Assembly: GCF_000719955.1 (NCBI RefSeq) | Contig: NZ_JOII01000026.1 | Location: forward strand, 43,655-107,654 | Source of the DNA: Streptomyces albidoflavus | GTDB lineage: Bacteria > Actinomycetota > Actinomycetes > Streptomycetales > Streptomycetaceae | DNA: 64,000 nt | Reading direction: 5' to 3' | Part shown: piece after piece, positions 17,372 to 27,295 of the stretch | Layout of the letters: each line of letters begins with the position of its first letter | How positions within the stretch are numbered: position 1 is the stretch's first letter | The notes under the pieces: generated by a model | What the model was told of the DNA's origin: nothing | Database searches by the model: none | What the model saw: only the letters and a program-made list of their open reading frames with translations | Position numbers and translations under genes: made by a program

Positions 17372-17699
17372 CAAACTGCTATCACTTTAACGGAGGAGTG
17401 GGGTGCGCGCCAGCCCCCTTCCCCAGGCCCCTCTTTGGCCGGAAATGGCCGGTGACAGCAACCCGGAGACCCGTTCGTGAGTCGGTTCCCTTGGCTGCGG
17501 GTGCTCATTCTCACGTCCGGAAAAGGATGGATCGGCAACCGTTTGTCCTCGGGCGCGGTGTTAGCTTTCAAAGCTGACCGGACGGGTGTGACCGCAGGGC
17601 ACGGGTACCCGCCGAACGCGGATGTCCGGTCCAGCCGGGCGGGATCAGGCCCCGTACACCCCGGGGTTCTCGGAGCGGAAAGAAGCGGAGCGACTCACC
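17372..17699. promoter_or_regulatory. Divergent promoter region, SPFH gene and penicillin-binding protein
   Basis: 328 bases. Next to the SPFH start the minus strand reads an AT-rich GTTAAAGTGATAG stretch that could hold a -10 element very close to the ATG. On the plus strand CGGAGCG at 17686-17692 precedes the PBP start. I see no further feature. Confidence 0.45.
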
Positions 17700-19904
17700 A
17701 TGAGCCGATCGGACGAAGGACGAGCGGGACGGGGCGGCATAGGCCGCTTCTTCACGCTCAAGAAACTCCTCGGCGCCTTCTTCACCGTCTGCCTGCTCGG
17801 CATGCTGGGCTTCGTCGGCCTCTACCTCGTCGTCGACGTCCCCGAGGGCAACGCCGACGCCACGCGCCAGAGCAACGTCTACAAGTACGCCGACGGCTCG
17901 CAGATCACGCACACCGGGTCCGTCAACCGCGAGATCGTCGGACTGGACCGGATACCCAAGGACGTGCAGCGCACGTTCGTGGCAGCCGAGAACAAGACGT
18001 TCTACACCGACGGCGGCATCGACCTGAAGGGCACCGCGCGGGGACTGATCAACACCGTCTCCGGCAAGGGCAAGCAGGGCGGCTCCACCATCACCCAGCA
18101 GTACGTGAAGAACTACTACCTCACCTCCGACCAGACGGTCAGCCGCAAGGTGAAGGAACTGGTCATCGCCCTCAAGGTCGACCAGCGGATGAGCAAGGAC
18201 GACATCCTCGCCGGCTACATCAACACCAGCTACTACGGCCGCGGCGCCCACGGCATCCAGGCCGCCGCCCAGTCGTACTACGGCGTCGACGCCGACGACC
18301 TCACCGTCTCCCAGGGCGCCTACCTCGCCGCCCTCCTCCAGGCCCCCAGCCAGTACGACTGGGCCGTCGCCTCGGACCGGGGCAAGCAGCTCGTCAAGGA
18401 GCGCTGGCGGTACGTCCTGAACAACATGGTCGACCAGGGCTGGCTCGACAAGGCGACCGCCGCCGAGCAGAAGTTCCCGGTGCCCGACGAGCCGAAGCCC
18501 GCCCCCGGCCTCGCGGGCCAGAAGGGCTACCTGGTCAACGCCGCCAACAACGCCCTGCGCAAGCAGCTGATGGCCGAGGGCGCCAGCGCCGAGGAGGCCC
18601 AGACCTCCGTCGAGGCCGGCGGCTGGACCATGACGCTCAACATCGACAAGAAGAAGCAGCGCGAGCTGGAGCGCTCCGTCGACAGCTCCCTCAACGACAA
18701 GCTCGACCCGAAGGCCCGCAAGGTCGACGCCCGCGTCCAGACCGGCGCCGCCTCCGTCGACCCGCGCAACGGCAAGGTCCTCGCCCTCTACGGCGGCCGC
18801 GACTACATCGAGCACCAGCTCTCCAACGCCACCCGCCGCGACTACCAGGTGGCCTCCACCTTCAAGCCGCTGATCCTCGCCTCCGCCCTGGAGAACAAGG
18901 CCACCACCCAGGACGGCCGGCCCGTCACCGCCGGCACCATCTACGACGGCACCAGCGAACGGCCCCTGGAGGGCTCGCCCACCCCGTACGCGCCGCCCAA
19001 CGAGGACGACGTCGACTACGGCCCGGTCACCGTCCAGAAGGCGATGAACAAGTCCATCAACTCCGTCTTCGCGCAGATGGGCGTGGACGTCGGCATGGAC
19101 AAGGTGATGAAGACCGCCGGCGACCTCGGCATGGACGTCGAGGGCCTGGAGGCGGTCCCCGCCCAGACGCTCGGCTCGATGGGCGCCAGCCCCCTGGAGA
19201 TGGCCGGGGTCTACGCCACCTTCGCCAACCACGGCAAGCTGGTCACCCCCGCCGTCCTCAAGAGCGCCGAGAACCGCGACCGCACCGTCGACCTGCCCAA
19301 GGCCGTCGGCGAGCAGGTGATCAAGCGCTCCACCGCCGACTCGGTCACCTCCGTCCTCACCGGCGTGGTCGACGACGGCACCGGCGCCGCGGTCCGCAAC
19401 CCCGCCCAGGACGTGGCCGGCAAGACCGGCACCTCGGACGACAACAAGTCCGCCTGGTTCACCGGCTTCACCCCCAAGCTCGTCACCTCCGTCGGCCTCT
19501 TCGGCGAGGACATGGAGAAGAAGGGCCAGCAGGTCTCGCTCTACGGCGCGGCCGGCGGCGGCCGGGTCAACGGCGGCGGTTTCCCCGCGCAGATCTGGGC
19601 CGACTACACCTTCGACGTGATGGGCACCCCGGCCTCCTTCGACCTCGACACCGACATGGGCGCGGGCGTCGCCCCGCCGCCGGAGCCCGACCCCAGCACC
19701 CCGCCGGAGCCCGAGGAGTCCACCCCCGTCGAGCCGAGCACCCCGGCGGAGCCCAGCGACGAGCCGACCAGCGAGGAGCCGACCGACCCGGAGCCCTCGG
19801 ACGAGCCCACCGGCGGCCCGTCGATCCCCGAGCCGCCGGAGGAGTCCCCGCCCGGCCCGGAGCTGCCCACCATCGAGCCCGGCGCGCCGGGCGAGGAGGA
19901 GTAG
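17700..19904 (+). CDS. Class A penicillin-binding protein (transglycosylase/transpeptidase)
   Basis: A bifunctional peptidoglycan synthase, 734 residues. One membrane helix (about 25-48) precedes the GT51 domain: catalytic Glu at about residue 97 in FVAAENKTFYTDGGID and GGSTITQQYVKN. The transpeptidase domain has the active Ser in ASTFKPL (about 386), SIN in MNKSINSVF, and KTGTS at about 575. A roughly 80-residue Pro/Glu/Ser tail ends the protein. The first GT51 motif reads AENKTFYTDG instead of the textbook EDRRFYEHxG, keeping the catalytic Glu but losing the next Asp and the His. I chose ATG 17700 because the basic N-terminus and helix follow directly. Confidence 0.93.
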   Translation: MSRSDEGRAGRGGIGRFFTLKKLLGAFFTVCLLGMLGFVGLYLVVDVPEGNADATRQSNVYKYADGSQITHTGSVNREIVGLDRIPKDVQRTFVAAENKTFYTDGGIDLKGTARGLINTVSGKGKQGGSTITQQYVKNYYLTSDQTVSRKVKELVIALKVDQRMSKDDILAGYINTSYYGRGAHGIQAAAQSYYGVDADDLTVSQGAYLAALLQAPSQYDWAVASDRGKQLVKERWRYVLNNMVDQGWLDKATAAEQKFPVPDEPKPAPGLAGQKGYLVNAANNALRKQLMAEGASAEEAQTSVEAGGWTMTLNIDKKKQRELERSVDSSLNDKLDPKARKVDARVQTGAASVDPRNGKVLALYGGRDYIEHQLSNATRRDYQVASTFKPLILASALENKATTQDGRPVTAGTIYDGTSERPLEGSPTPYAPPNEDDVDYGPVTVQKAMNKSINSVFAQMGVDVGMDKVMKTAGDLGMDVEGLEAVPAQTLGSMGASPLEMAGVYATFANHGKLVTPAVLKSAENRDRTVDLPKAVGEQVIKRSTADSVTSVLTGVVDDGTGAAVRNPAQDVAGKTGTSDDNKSAWFTGFTPKLVTSVGLFGEDMEKKGQQVSLYGAAGGGRVNGGGFPAQIWADYTFDVMGTPASFDLDTDMGAGVAPPPEPDPSTPPEPEESTPVEPSTPAEPSDEPTSEEPTDPEPSDEPTGGPSIPEPPEESPPGPELPTIEPGAPGEEE

Positions 19905-19916
19905 CAGGCGGTACAC

Positions 19917-19968
19917 GAAGGAGCCCGGCCCCCTTCCTCCCGTACGGGAAAGGGGGCCGGGCTCCTTC
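19917..19968. terminator. Bidirectional hairpin, 19-bp perfect arms
   Basis: Arms 19917-19935 and 19950-19968 pair perfectly, between the convergent PBP and catalase genes. Confidence 0.9.
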
Positions 19969-19980
19969 GTCTCCGCGGAC

Positions 19981-21444
19981 TCAGCCCGCCTCGACCTTGT
20001 GGGCCACGGTGTCGCCGAGGTTCTGGTCGACGTTGCGCCAGTAGGCCAGCGCCCGCTCCAGCACGGGGCGGGTCACGCCGTCCAGCAGGTGGCCCGCGAT
20101 GTTCGAGGCGAGCCGCTCGCGGGCCGCGTCGTCCAGCACCTCCCGGACCATCGTCCCGGCCTGGCCCCAGTCGCTGTCGTCCCGCCGCAGGGTGTACGCC
20201 TCGTGGACCATCTCCCCGGCCGAGTACCACCCGGCCGGCTCGCCGAACCGGGCCGTGTCCGCGTCCGGGCCGCCGTAGGAGTTCGGCGCGTACACCGCGT
20301 TCACCCGCGCCGGCTCGTACCGCATCGGGCCGTCCTTGGCGTACGAGGCGATCGGGGAGCGGGGGCGGTTCGGCGGGAGCTGGGTGTAGTTGGGGCCGAT
20401 CCGGTACCGGTGGGTGTCCGGGTACGAGAAGAGCCGGCCCAGCAGCATCTTGTCCGGGGACGGGCCGATGCCCGGCACCAGGTTGGACGGCTCGAACGAG
20501 GCCTGCTCGATGTGGATGAACCAGTCCTCGGGGTTCTCGTCCAGCGTCATCCGGCCGACCTCGATCAGCGGGTAGTCGCCGTACGGCCACACCTTGGTCA
20601 GGTCGAAGGGGTTGAAGCGGTAGTCCGCCGCGTCCTCGAACGGCATGATCTGCACGTACATCGTCCAGGTCGGGTGGTCACCGCGCCGGATCGCGTCGAA
20701 CAGGTCGCGGCGGTGGATGTCGGCGTCCTCGCCGGCCACCCGGTCCGCCTCCTCCTGGGTGTAGAACTCGATGCCCTGGTCGGTCTTGAAGCGGTACTTC
20801 ACCCAGAACCGCTCGCCGCCCTCGTTGACCCACATGTAGGTGTGCGAGCTGAAGCCGTCCATGTGGCGGTAGGTGCGCGGGATGCCCCGGTCGCCCATCA
20901 GCCACGTCACCATGTGCGCCGACTCCGGCGAGAGCGTCCAGAAGTCCCACTGCATGTTGTGGTCGCGCAGGGCGTTGTCCGGGCGCCGCTTCTGCGAGCG
21001 GATGAAGTCCTGGAACTTCATCGGGTCGCGGACGAAGAAGACCGGCGTGTTGTTGCCGACCATGTCGTAGTTGCCCAGCTCGGTGTAGAACTTCAGCGCG
21101 AAGCCGCGCGGGTCGCGCCAGGTGTCCGGCGACCCCTGCTCCCCGGCCACCGTCGAGAACCGGGCCAGCATGGGCGTGCGCTTCCCCGGCTGGAACAGGT
21201 CCGCCTTGGTGAACTGGCTGACGTCGTTGGTCACCTCGAAGAAGCCGTACGCCCCCGACCCCTTCGCGTGCACGACCCGCTCGGGGACCCGCTCGCGGTT
21301 GAACTGGGCCATCTTCTCGATGAGGTAGTGGTCCTGGAGCAGGATCGGCCCGTCCCGGCCCACGGTCAGCGAGTGCTCGTCGCTCTCCACCGGGATGCCG
21401 GAGTTGTTGGTGGTGTACGGGGCCTGCTGCGGTGCGTCGGACAC
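19981..21444 (-). CDS. Monofunctional heme catalase
   Basis: Decomposes hydrogen peroxide in the cytosol; 487 residues, a small-subunit clade length. Visible are the distal His in [13 protein letters not shown], the [28 protein letters not shown] catalase signature region, the distal Asn in [15 protein letters not shown] and the heme-ligand Tyr in [15 protein letters not shown]. Start GTG 21444 is preceded by GGGAGG; the longer frame upstream is noise. It is 8 kb from oxyR-ahpCD and transcribed alone, so co-regulation is plausible but not shown. Confidence 0.96.
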   Translation of the reverse strand: MSDAPQQAPYTTNNSGIPVESDEHSLTVGRDGPILLQDHYLIEKMAQFNRERVPERVVHAKGSGAYGFFEVTNDVSQFTKADLFQPGKRTPMLARFSTVAGEQGSPDTWRDPRGFALKFYTELGNYDMVGNNTPVFFVRDPMKFQDFIRSQKRRPDNALRDHNMQWDFWTLSPESAHMVTWLMGDRGIPRTYRHMDGFSSHTYMWVNEGGERFWVKYRFKTDQGIEFYTQEEADRVAGEDADIHRRDLFDAIRRGDHPTWTMYVQIMPFEDAADYRFNPFDLTKVWPYGDYPLIEVGRMTLDENPEDWFIHIEQASFEPSNLVPGIGPSPDKMLLGRLFSYPDTHRYRIGPNYTQLPPNRPRSPIASYAKDGPMRYEPARVNAVYAPNSYGGPDADTARFGEPAGWYSAGEMVHEAYTLRRDDSDWGQAGTMVREVLDDAARERLASNIAGHLLDGVTRPVLERALAYWRNVDQNLGDTVAHKVEAG

Positions 21445-21626
21445 AGGGTCCTCCCATCGGTGCGGGGCTCTCACGGGCGCGGGCGGTGCCCGCACACCAG
21501 GAGGACACCGCCGCACCACTCCACCCGGCAGTCAAGACCGCCGACACGGTGTCGGCAACGCGGGTGGGCCGTCCGGTACGCCCACCCGCCTGCCCGCCCG
21601 CGACCCGGTCATGCCCCGGCCGCGGG
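21445..21626. promoter_or_regulatory. Catalase upstream region
   Basis: 182 bases between the catalase start and the stop of the phosphatase gene, both on the minus strand. It must contain the catalase promoter; a Fur/CatR-like operator is not evident by eye. Confidence 0.35.
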
Positions 21627-23777
21627 TCAGGGCATCGGCAGCTCGAACCAGACGACCTTGCCGTTGCTCAGCCGGGTCGCGTCCCAGCGCCGGGCCACCC
21701 TGTTGACCAGGTACAGGCCGCGCCCGCCCTCGTCGGTGGCGCGGGCCTGCCGCAGCCTCGGGAGCTGGGGCACGTCGTCGCCGACCTCGACCCGCAGCAC
21801 GTCGGTGCGCAGCAGCCGCAGCGTCACCGGACGCGAGGCGTACCGGACCGCGTTGGTCACCACCTCGCTGACCAGCAGCTCCACCGAGTCCGTCAGCTCC
21901 TCCAGACCCCACCGCGCCAGCGCCGCCCGGGCCAGGCGCCGGGCCCGGCCGGGCGCCGCCGGGTCGGGGTCCAGGAACCAGTACGCCACGTCGCTCGGCG
22001 CGATCCCGTCGAAGCGGGCCGCGAGCAGCGCGATGTCGTCGTCCCGGTCACCCGGACCCAGCATGTCCAGCACGTCGTCGCAGAGCGCCTCCAGCGGCGG
22101 CGGATGGTCGGGGCCGGTCAGCCGGGCCGTCGCCGCCAGCCGCTCCCGCAGCTGCTCGATGCCGGTCCACACGTCCCGCAGCCGCGACTCCACCAGGCCG
22201 TCGGTGTACAGCAGCAGCGTCGCCCCGGCCGGCGCGTCCAGCTCCACCGCCTCGAAGTCGACCCCGCCGACGCCGATCGGCGCCCCCGGCGGCACCCGCA
22301 GCACCTCCGCGCGGCCGCCCAGGTGGAGCAGGACCGGCGGCGGATGCCCGGCGTTGGCCACCGTGATGCGGTGCGACACCGGGTCGTAGACCGCGTAGAC
22401 ACAGGTCGCCATCCGGTCCGAGCCCAGCCGCTGCGCCTGCTCGTCGAGGTGGTGCAGCACCTCCTGCGGCGGCAGGTCGAGCCCGGCCAGGGTCTGCGCG
22501 GTGGTCCGCAGCTGCCCCATGATCGCGGCCGAGGTCATCGAGTGGCCCATCACGTCGCCGACCACCAGCGCCACCCGCGAACCCGGCAGCGGGATCGCGT
22601 CGTACCAGTCGCCGCCGACCCGGGCCGTCTCGGCGGCCGGCAGGTAGCGGCTGGCCAGCCGGACGCCGGTCGCCTTCGGCAGGGTCTCGGGGAGCATGGT
22701 GCGCTGCAACTCGTCGGCGATGTACGCCTCGCGGCCGTACAGCACCGCCTTGTCGATGCCGAGCGCGCTGTGCGTCGCCAGCTGGGCCGCCACCAGCAGG
22801 TCGTCCTGCTCGAAGGCGGGCCGGTCCGGGCTGCGCAGGAAGACGGCCGCGCCGATCACCCGGCGGCGGCCGCGCAGCGGCGCGAGCACGGTACGCATCC
22901 CGCCGGGCACCGTCCGCCCCTCGCCCAGCAGTTCGGCCAGGGCGTCCTGGGCGCCGGGCGCCTAGGAGAAGACCGGGCGCACCCCGCGCAGCACCTCGGC
23001 GAGGGCGCCGCCCGGACGCACCTCGCACAGCTCGGGCGAGAGCAGCGCCTCCGGCGAGAGCGGGATCTGCGCGGCGAGCGACTGGTCGCCCTCGCCCTCG
23101 CCCTCCCCGAGATGACGCAGCCGGTCGGTGCGGCGCAGCCGGAGCACCAGCGGCCCGGTCGGCCGCTCGTCGCCGACCAGCAGCGGATCGCTGAGGTAGA
23201 CGAGGATCGCGTCGGAGAAGGTCGGGACCGTCGCCCGGCACAGCCCCATCACGATCTCGTCCGGGTCGATGCCGCGGGCGATGCGCCGGGTGGCCGCGCC
23301 GACGAACCGCAGCCGGTCGCCGTCGCGCCGGGCCGTGCCCGGCAGCTGGCCCGGCACCTGCCCGCCGTCGCCGAGGCCGGTGCCGCGTCCGGGCGGCTCC
23401 TCGCGGGAGCCGCGGGCCGCGCCGGGGCCGGCCTGCGCCGGCGTCGCGCCGTGCTCGACCGGTGCGTCGGGCTCGCTCCGGCCCGAGCGGCCGGAGCGGC
23501 GGCGTCCGCCGGAGCCCTTGGCCGGGGCGGGGGAGTCCTGTGCGGGTAAGGCCGCGGCCCGCCGGGAGCCGCCTTTACGGCGGCGCCGTCCCTTGGCCGG
23601 CGGCGGCACGGAGGCGTCCTTGGCACGCCCCCGCTCCGGTGGACCGGCCTGCTCCGGGCTCTCCGGCGCCTCGGCCGGATCGGGGGTACGCAGCCGCGCC
23701 CCGCGCCGTTCGGCGGGGGCGGTCGGGCCGGCAGCTCGCGGCTGCCGGCCCTCGTGGGAGGTGGGGTGCTCCGTCAC
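21627..23777 (-). pseudogene. SpoIIE-type PP2C phosphatase with anti-sigma-like ATPase, split by an in-frame TAG
   Basis: Reading from 23777 the product has a 140-residue Arg/Pro/Gly-rich N-terminus, a GAF-like sensor (from about 150), then after RPVFS a TAG at 22964-22962. The same frame continues without break: rest of the sensor, PP2C/SpoIIE domain with metal-binding Asp in GGDWYDAIPL, GDVMGHS, YTDGLVE and DRDDDIALL, and a C-terminal HATPase_c domain (N-box SEVVTNAVRYA, G-box DEGGRGLYLVN). Such proteins control sigma factors by dephosphorylating anti-anti-sigma proteins. Both halves are in one frame with homology across the TAG, so this is one interrupted gene or a sequencing error. A GTG at 22910 could allow separate synthesis of the catalytic half. 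Confidence 0.85.
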
Positions 23778-23812
23778 GCGTGTCGAATCCGTCCGTCCGG
23801 GGCTGCGCCGTG

Positions 23813-24511
23813 TCAGTCGCGCCGGCAGTTCAGGAAGAGCTGGTACTCGGGTGGGGCGTCGGTGCTGGCCGGCGCGTAGGCGTAGTCGTCCTCGCCGGTG
23901 ATCTCGAAGCCCGCCTCGCTCACCACCCGGCGCAGCTCCTCCCGGAGGTAGCCGGAGACCCGCAGGGTGTGGCCGAGGAAGGGGATGCCCGCGTCGTCCA
24001 GGTCGGCCTCGACCATCGACAGGGCGAGGTGGCCGCCGGGCACCAGCAGCGAGCGGAGCAGCCGCAGGGCGTGCGGGATCTCCTCGCGCGGCAGCATCAG
24101 CAGGGTGAAGAAACAGGTCACACCGTCGAACCGGCCGAGCCCGCCGGGCCCTTCGACGCGCAGCGAGGCCAGGTCGCGGTGGAGGAACTCGGCGCCGGGG
24201 ACGTGGGTCCGGGCCAGCTCCAGCATGCCCGCGGAGAGGTCGACCCCGGTCACCCGGTGGCCGGCGTCGGCGAGCTGGCCGCAGGTCGGCAGGCCGGTGC
24301 CGCAGCCGACGTCCAGGACGCGGGCCTGGGCGGGGAGTTCGGCGAGCAGGCGCTGCACGGCGGCGATCTGGCCCTCCTTGTGCGGGAACGCCTCGTCGTA
24401 CCGCTTGCCTATCGCGTCGAACGCCTCGGCCTGCCCGGTGCGGTCCACGACCAGCCCCGGGGCGTAACCGCCCGCCGCGCCGTTCTCCCGCTGCCCTGGA
24501 CCCTCGTTCAC
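23813..24511 (-). CDS. Class I SAM-dependent methyltransferase
   Basis: A 232-residue cytosolic methyltransferase of the UbiE/Methyltransf_25 type. Motif I is RVLDVGCGTGLPTCGQLADAG (residues about 64-84), the acidic residue binding the SAM ribose is in VTGVDLSAGMLELAR, and the later strand reads FDGVTCFFTLLMLPREE. The substrate is unknown. Start GTG 24511; it lies 35 bases upstream of the interrupted phosphatase gene on the same strand and may be co-transcribed with it. Confidence 0.88.
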   Translation of the reverse strand: MNEGPGQRENGAAGGYAPGLVVDRTGQAEAFDAIGKRYDEAFPHKEGQIAAVQRLLAELPAQARVLDVGCGTGLPTCGQLADAGHRVTGVDLSAGMLELARTHVPGAEFLHRDLASLRVEGPGGLGRFDGVTCFFTLLMLPREEIPHALRLLRSLLVPGGHLALSMVEADLDDAGIPFLGHTLRVSGYLREELRRVVSEAGFEITGEDDYAYAPASTDAPPEYQLFLNCRRD

Positions 24512-24707
24512 GTCGTGTCCCGCCCCTCGATGCCTGTCTGCCTGACGTGCGCTGCTGCGTTCCGATCGTGCGACGGCCGAGGGCCCGGCCGAAGTGGCCG
24601 GGCCGTCGCCGTGTCGTGCGGTGCGGCCCTCCGGAACCGGCCCGGCGGCTGCTGTGTCCTTGCGGACGACGATCCTACGTTTGGAGTACGGGCCTCTAGC
24701 AAGGGTC

Positions 24708-25397
24708 TCACGGCCCCACTGACACCCCTGCGCGGTCCCAATCGCCCGGAAGTGCCGGAATCGGCCACCCCGGATCGGGCCGCCAGTCGGGCCAGCCGTC
24801 GCCGAACGGGGCTCCCCAGGCGGCGATCCGCTCGACGGCCCGGGCGCCCGCCTCGCGTACGGCGGCGGCCTGGCCGGGGGTCATCAGGCCGGCCGCCTGG
24901 GCCTCGGCGAACTCGTCCTCGTCGAGCCAGCGCCAGCTGCGGTCGGGGGCGACCGCGATGTCCAGGAAGTGGTCCTGGGAGTCGACACCGCCCGACCATC
25001 TCGCCAGCGGCTGCTCCAGGTTGACGTACCAGTTCTTGAACCGCCAGCCCGGCTCCCAGAAGAGCCAGACCGACCACGGCTCGCCGGGGCGGGCCAGTTT
25101 CAGCACCCCGGTGCCGAACCAGCGGTCGCGGCGGACGGCGCGGGGCTTGGTGTAGCGCGTGGTCAGCGGCTCGCGGTGGAGCGGGGTGCCGTCGGCGAGG
25201 ACCGGGCGGACCACCTCGGTGCCCGGCGCCATCCACACCGCGAGCAGGTCGGCGGTGTCGCGGACCACCGTGACCGGGCGGCAGATGTGGAACCGCTCCC
25301 CGGCGTTCTCCCGGTAACGCCACAGGATCGGCGTGCCGGGTGCCCACCGCCCGCCCCGCGCCGCCGCACCGCCTGCCGCACTCTCCGTCTGTGCCAT
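24708..25397 (-). CDS. DUF402 domain protein
   Basis: A 229-residue cytosolic protein. The core (about 95-190) contains the DUF402 hallmarks: WSVWLFWEPGWRFKNWYVNLEQPLARW, then DSQDHFLDIAVAPDRSWRWLDEDEFAEA, with conserved Tyr, Asn, Asp and Glu residues. FomD from the fosfomycin pathway and the nucleoside di/triphosphatase Ntdp belong to this fold and use a metal to hydrolyse nucleotide phosphates, so a phosphohydrolase role is a reasonable inference. The ATG at 25397 lies only 12 bases from a large palindrome, with TAATAT at 25409-25404, which suggests a leaderless transcript. Confidence 0.88.
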   Translation of the reverse strand: MAQTESAAGGAAARGGRWAPGTPILWRYRENAGERFHICRPVTVVRDTADLLAVWMAPGTEVVRPVLADGTPLHREPLTTRYTKPRAVRRDRWFGTGVLKLARPGEPWSVWLFWEPGWRFKNWYVNLEQPLARWSGGVDSQDHFLDIAVAPDRSWRWLDEDEFAEAQAAGLMTPGQAAAVREAGARAVERIAAWGAPFGDGWPDWRPDPGWPIPALPGDWDRAGVSVGP

Positions 25398-25409
25398 GGC
25401 CAGATATTA

Positions 25410-25572
25410 GGGGGTGTCTGACAAATCCTGTGCGGTGTCCGCGGTGTTCGGTGCGTGCTCTCGGCGTGCCGGACGAAGGTCCTCGTAGCGGAGCTACTTG
25501 GGCCTTCGTCCGGTGCGGCGAGAGTGCGTGCCGGGCGCCGTGGGCGCCGTGCGGGATTTGTCAGGCACCCCC
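25410..25572. repeat. 163-bp imperfect palindrome, MITE-like element
   Basis: The left 80 bases and the reverse complement of the right 80 bases align without gaps: 60 identical and 20 different positions. Ends are GGGGGTG(T/C)CTGACAAATCC in both orientations, like terminal inverted repeats of an insertion sequence. Seventeen of the 20 differences are C in one arm and T in the other, always placing T on the plus strand, so a plus-strand RNA would keep G-U pairs throughout. It has no coding capacity. No convincing target duplication is seen. It lies between fumC and the DUF402 start. Confidence 0.9.
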
Positions 25573-25605
25573 TTGGCGGTGCGGGGCGGGCGAGGGGGCG
25601 GTACG

Positions 25606-25638
25606 GGCGGGGCGGCAGGGCCCGGTGGCCGCCCCGCC
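25606..25638 (-). terminator. Hairpin after fumC
   Basis: Perfect 11-bp arms at 25606-25616 and 25628-25638, six bases beyond the fumC stop on the minus strand. Confidence 0.75.
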
Positions 25639-25643
25639 GCAGG

Positions 25644-27062
25644 TCAGGGCCGGGTCATCCGCAGGACGTCGAGGGCCTCGTCGAGCTGTTCCAGCGTCAG
25701 GTCGCCGCGCTCCACGTACCCCCCGTCGAGGACCACCTCGCGGATGGTGCGCCGCTCGGCCAGCGACCGCTTGGCGACCTTCGCCGCCTCCTCGTAGCCG
25801 AGGTACTTGTTGAGCGGGGTGACCACCGAGGGCGAGGACTCGGCGTACTCGCGGGCCCGCTCCACGTTCGCGGTGATGCCGTCCACCGTGCGGTCGGCCA
25901 GCAGCCGGGAGACGTTGGCGAGCAGCCGCACCGACTCCAGCACGTTCTTGGCGATGACCGGGAGCATCACGTTCAGCTCGAAGTTGCCCGCCGCCCCGGC
26001 CGTCGCCACCGTCGCGTCGTTGCCGGTCACCTGGGCCGCCACCATCAGGACGGCCTCCGGGATCACCGGGTTGACCTTGCCCGGCATGATCGAGGAGCCC
26101 GGCTGGAGGTCGGGGAGCTGGATCTCGGCCAGACCGGTGCGCGGGCCCGAGGCCATCCACCGCAGATCGTTGGCGATCTTGGTCAGCCCGACCGCGATCG
26201 TCCGCAGCTGCCCGCTGGTCTCCACCACCCCGTCCCGGGCACCCTGCGCCTCGAAGTGGTCGCGGGCCTCGGTCAGTTCGAGCCCCGTGGCCCGCGCCAC
26301 CTCGGCGATCACGGCGGGCGAGAACCCCTCGGGCGTGTTGATCCCGGTACCCACCGCCGTCCCGCCCAGCGGCAGTTCGGCCAGCCGGGGCAGCGAGGCA
26401 CGCAGCCGCTCCACGCCGTACGACACCTGGGCCGCGTAGCCGCCGAACTCCTGGCCGAGGGTGACCGGGGTGGCGTCCATCAGGTGGGTGCGGCCGGACT
26501 TCACCACGTCCGCGAACTCCTCGGCCTTGCGCCGCAGCGCCGCCGCGAGGTGCTCCAGGGCCGGGATCAGGTCGCGGGTGACGGCGGCGGTGGCCGCGAT
26601 GTGGATCGAGGAGGGGAAGACGTCGTTGGACGACTGGGAGGCGTTGACGTGGTCGTTGGGGTGGACCGGGCGGCCCAGGCGCTCGGTGGCCAGCGTCGCC
26701 AGCACCTCGTTCATGTTCATGTTCGACGAGGTGCCCGAGCCGGTCTGGAAGACGTCGACCGGGAACTCGGCGTCCCACCGGCCCGCCGCCACCTCCTCGG
26801 CGGCCGAGGCGACGGCCCCCGCGATCTCCTCGTCCAGCACACCGAGCCGGGCGTTGACCGTGGCCGCCGCCCCCTTGATCCGGGCCAGCGCCTCGATGTG
26901 GGCCCGCTCCAGCCGCTGCCCGGAGACGGGGAAGTTCTCCACCGCCCGCTGCGTCTGGGCCCGCCACTTGGCGCCGGCCGGGACGCGTACCTCGCCCATG
27001 GAGTCGTGCTCGACCCGGAAGCCACCGGCCGCCGCGTCCACGCGGGAAGCGTCACTCGTCAT
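25644..27062 (-). CDS. fumC: Class II fumarate hydratase
   Basis: Converts fumarate and L-malate in the TCA cycle without iron-sulfur cluster; 472 residues. The superfamily signature [12 protein letters not shown] is present, with the catalytic Ser in GSSIM, and [11 protein letters not shown] and [21 protein letters not shown] supply the other active-site regions. Length is normal. The ATG at 27062 has GGAGGT upstream. A class I fumarase is encoded 3.5 kb upstream on the same strand. Confidence 0.96.
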   Translation of the reverse strand: MTSDASRVDAAAGGFRVEHDSMGEVRVPAGAKWRAQTQRAVENFPVSGQRLERAHIEALARIKGAAATVNARLGVLDEEIAGAVASAAEEVAAGRWDAEFPVDVFQTGSGTSSNMNMNEVLATLATERLGRPVHPNDHVNASQSSNDVFPSSIHIAATAAVTRDLIPALEHLAAALRRKAEEFADVVKSGRTHLMDATPVTLGQEFGGYAAQVSYGVERLRASLPRLAELPLGGTAVGTGINTPEGFSPAVIAEVARATGLELTEARDHFEAQGARDGVVETSGQLRTIAVGLTKIANDLRWMASGPRTGLAEIQLPDLQPGSSIMPGKVNPVIPEAVLMVAAQVTGNDATVATAGAAGNFELNVMLPVIAKNVLESVRLLANVSRLLADRTVDGITANVERAREYAESSPSVVTPLNKYLGYEEAAKVAKRSLAERRTIREVVLDGGYVERGDLTLEQLDEALDVLRMTRP

Positions 27063-27295
27063 GTCGTCCTACCTCCGAAACCGGCGGGCGAGGGGAGGCG
27101 CCGGGGGCGGGAAAGGACCTCCGGCGCGCGGGGCCCGCCGAAAAAGTTGAGCGATTGTCTGGTTCGACGTATTCCCCTGACGTCTACCGACCAGTAAAAA
27201 CCCTCGGTAGCACCCGGTACCCGCAACGTCACCGAACCCGTGGGGATGCCCCGTACGGACACCCTCATGGGCCACACGTGCCCCCTGGAGACGCC
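27063..27295. promoter_or_regulatory. Divergent promoter region, fumC and SGNH gene
   Basis: 233 bases, with an AT-richer stretch at 27145-27215 that probably contains both promoters. TGGAGACGCC directly precedes the plus-strand start. Confidence 0.4.
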
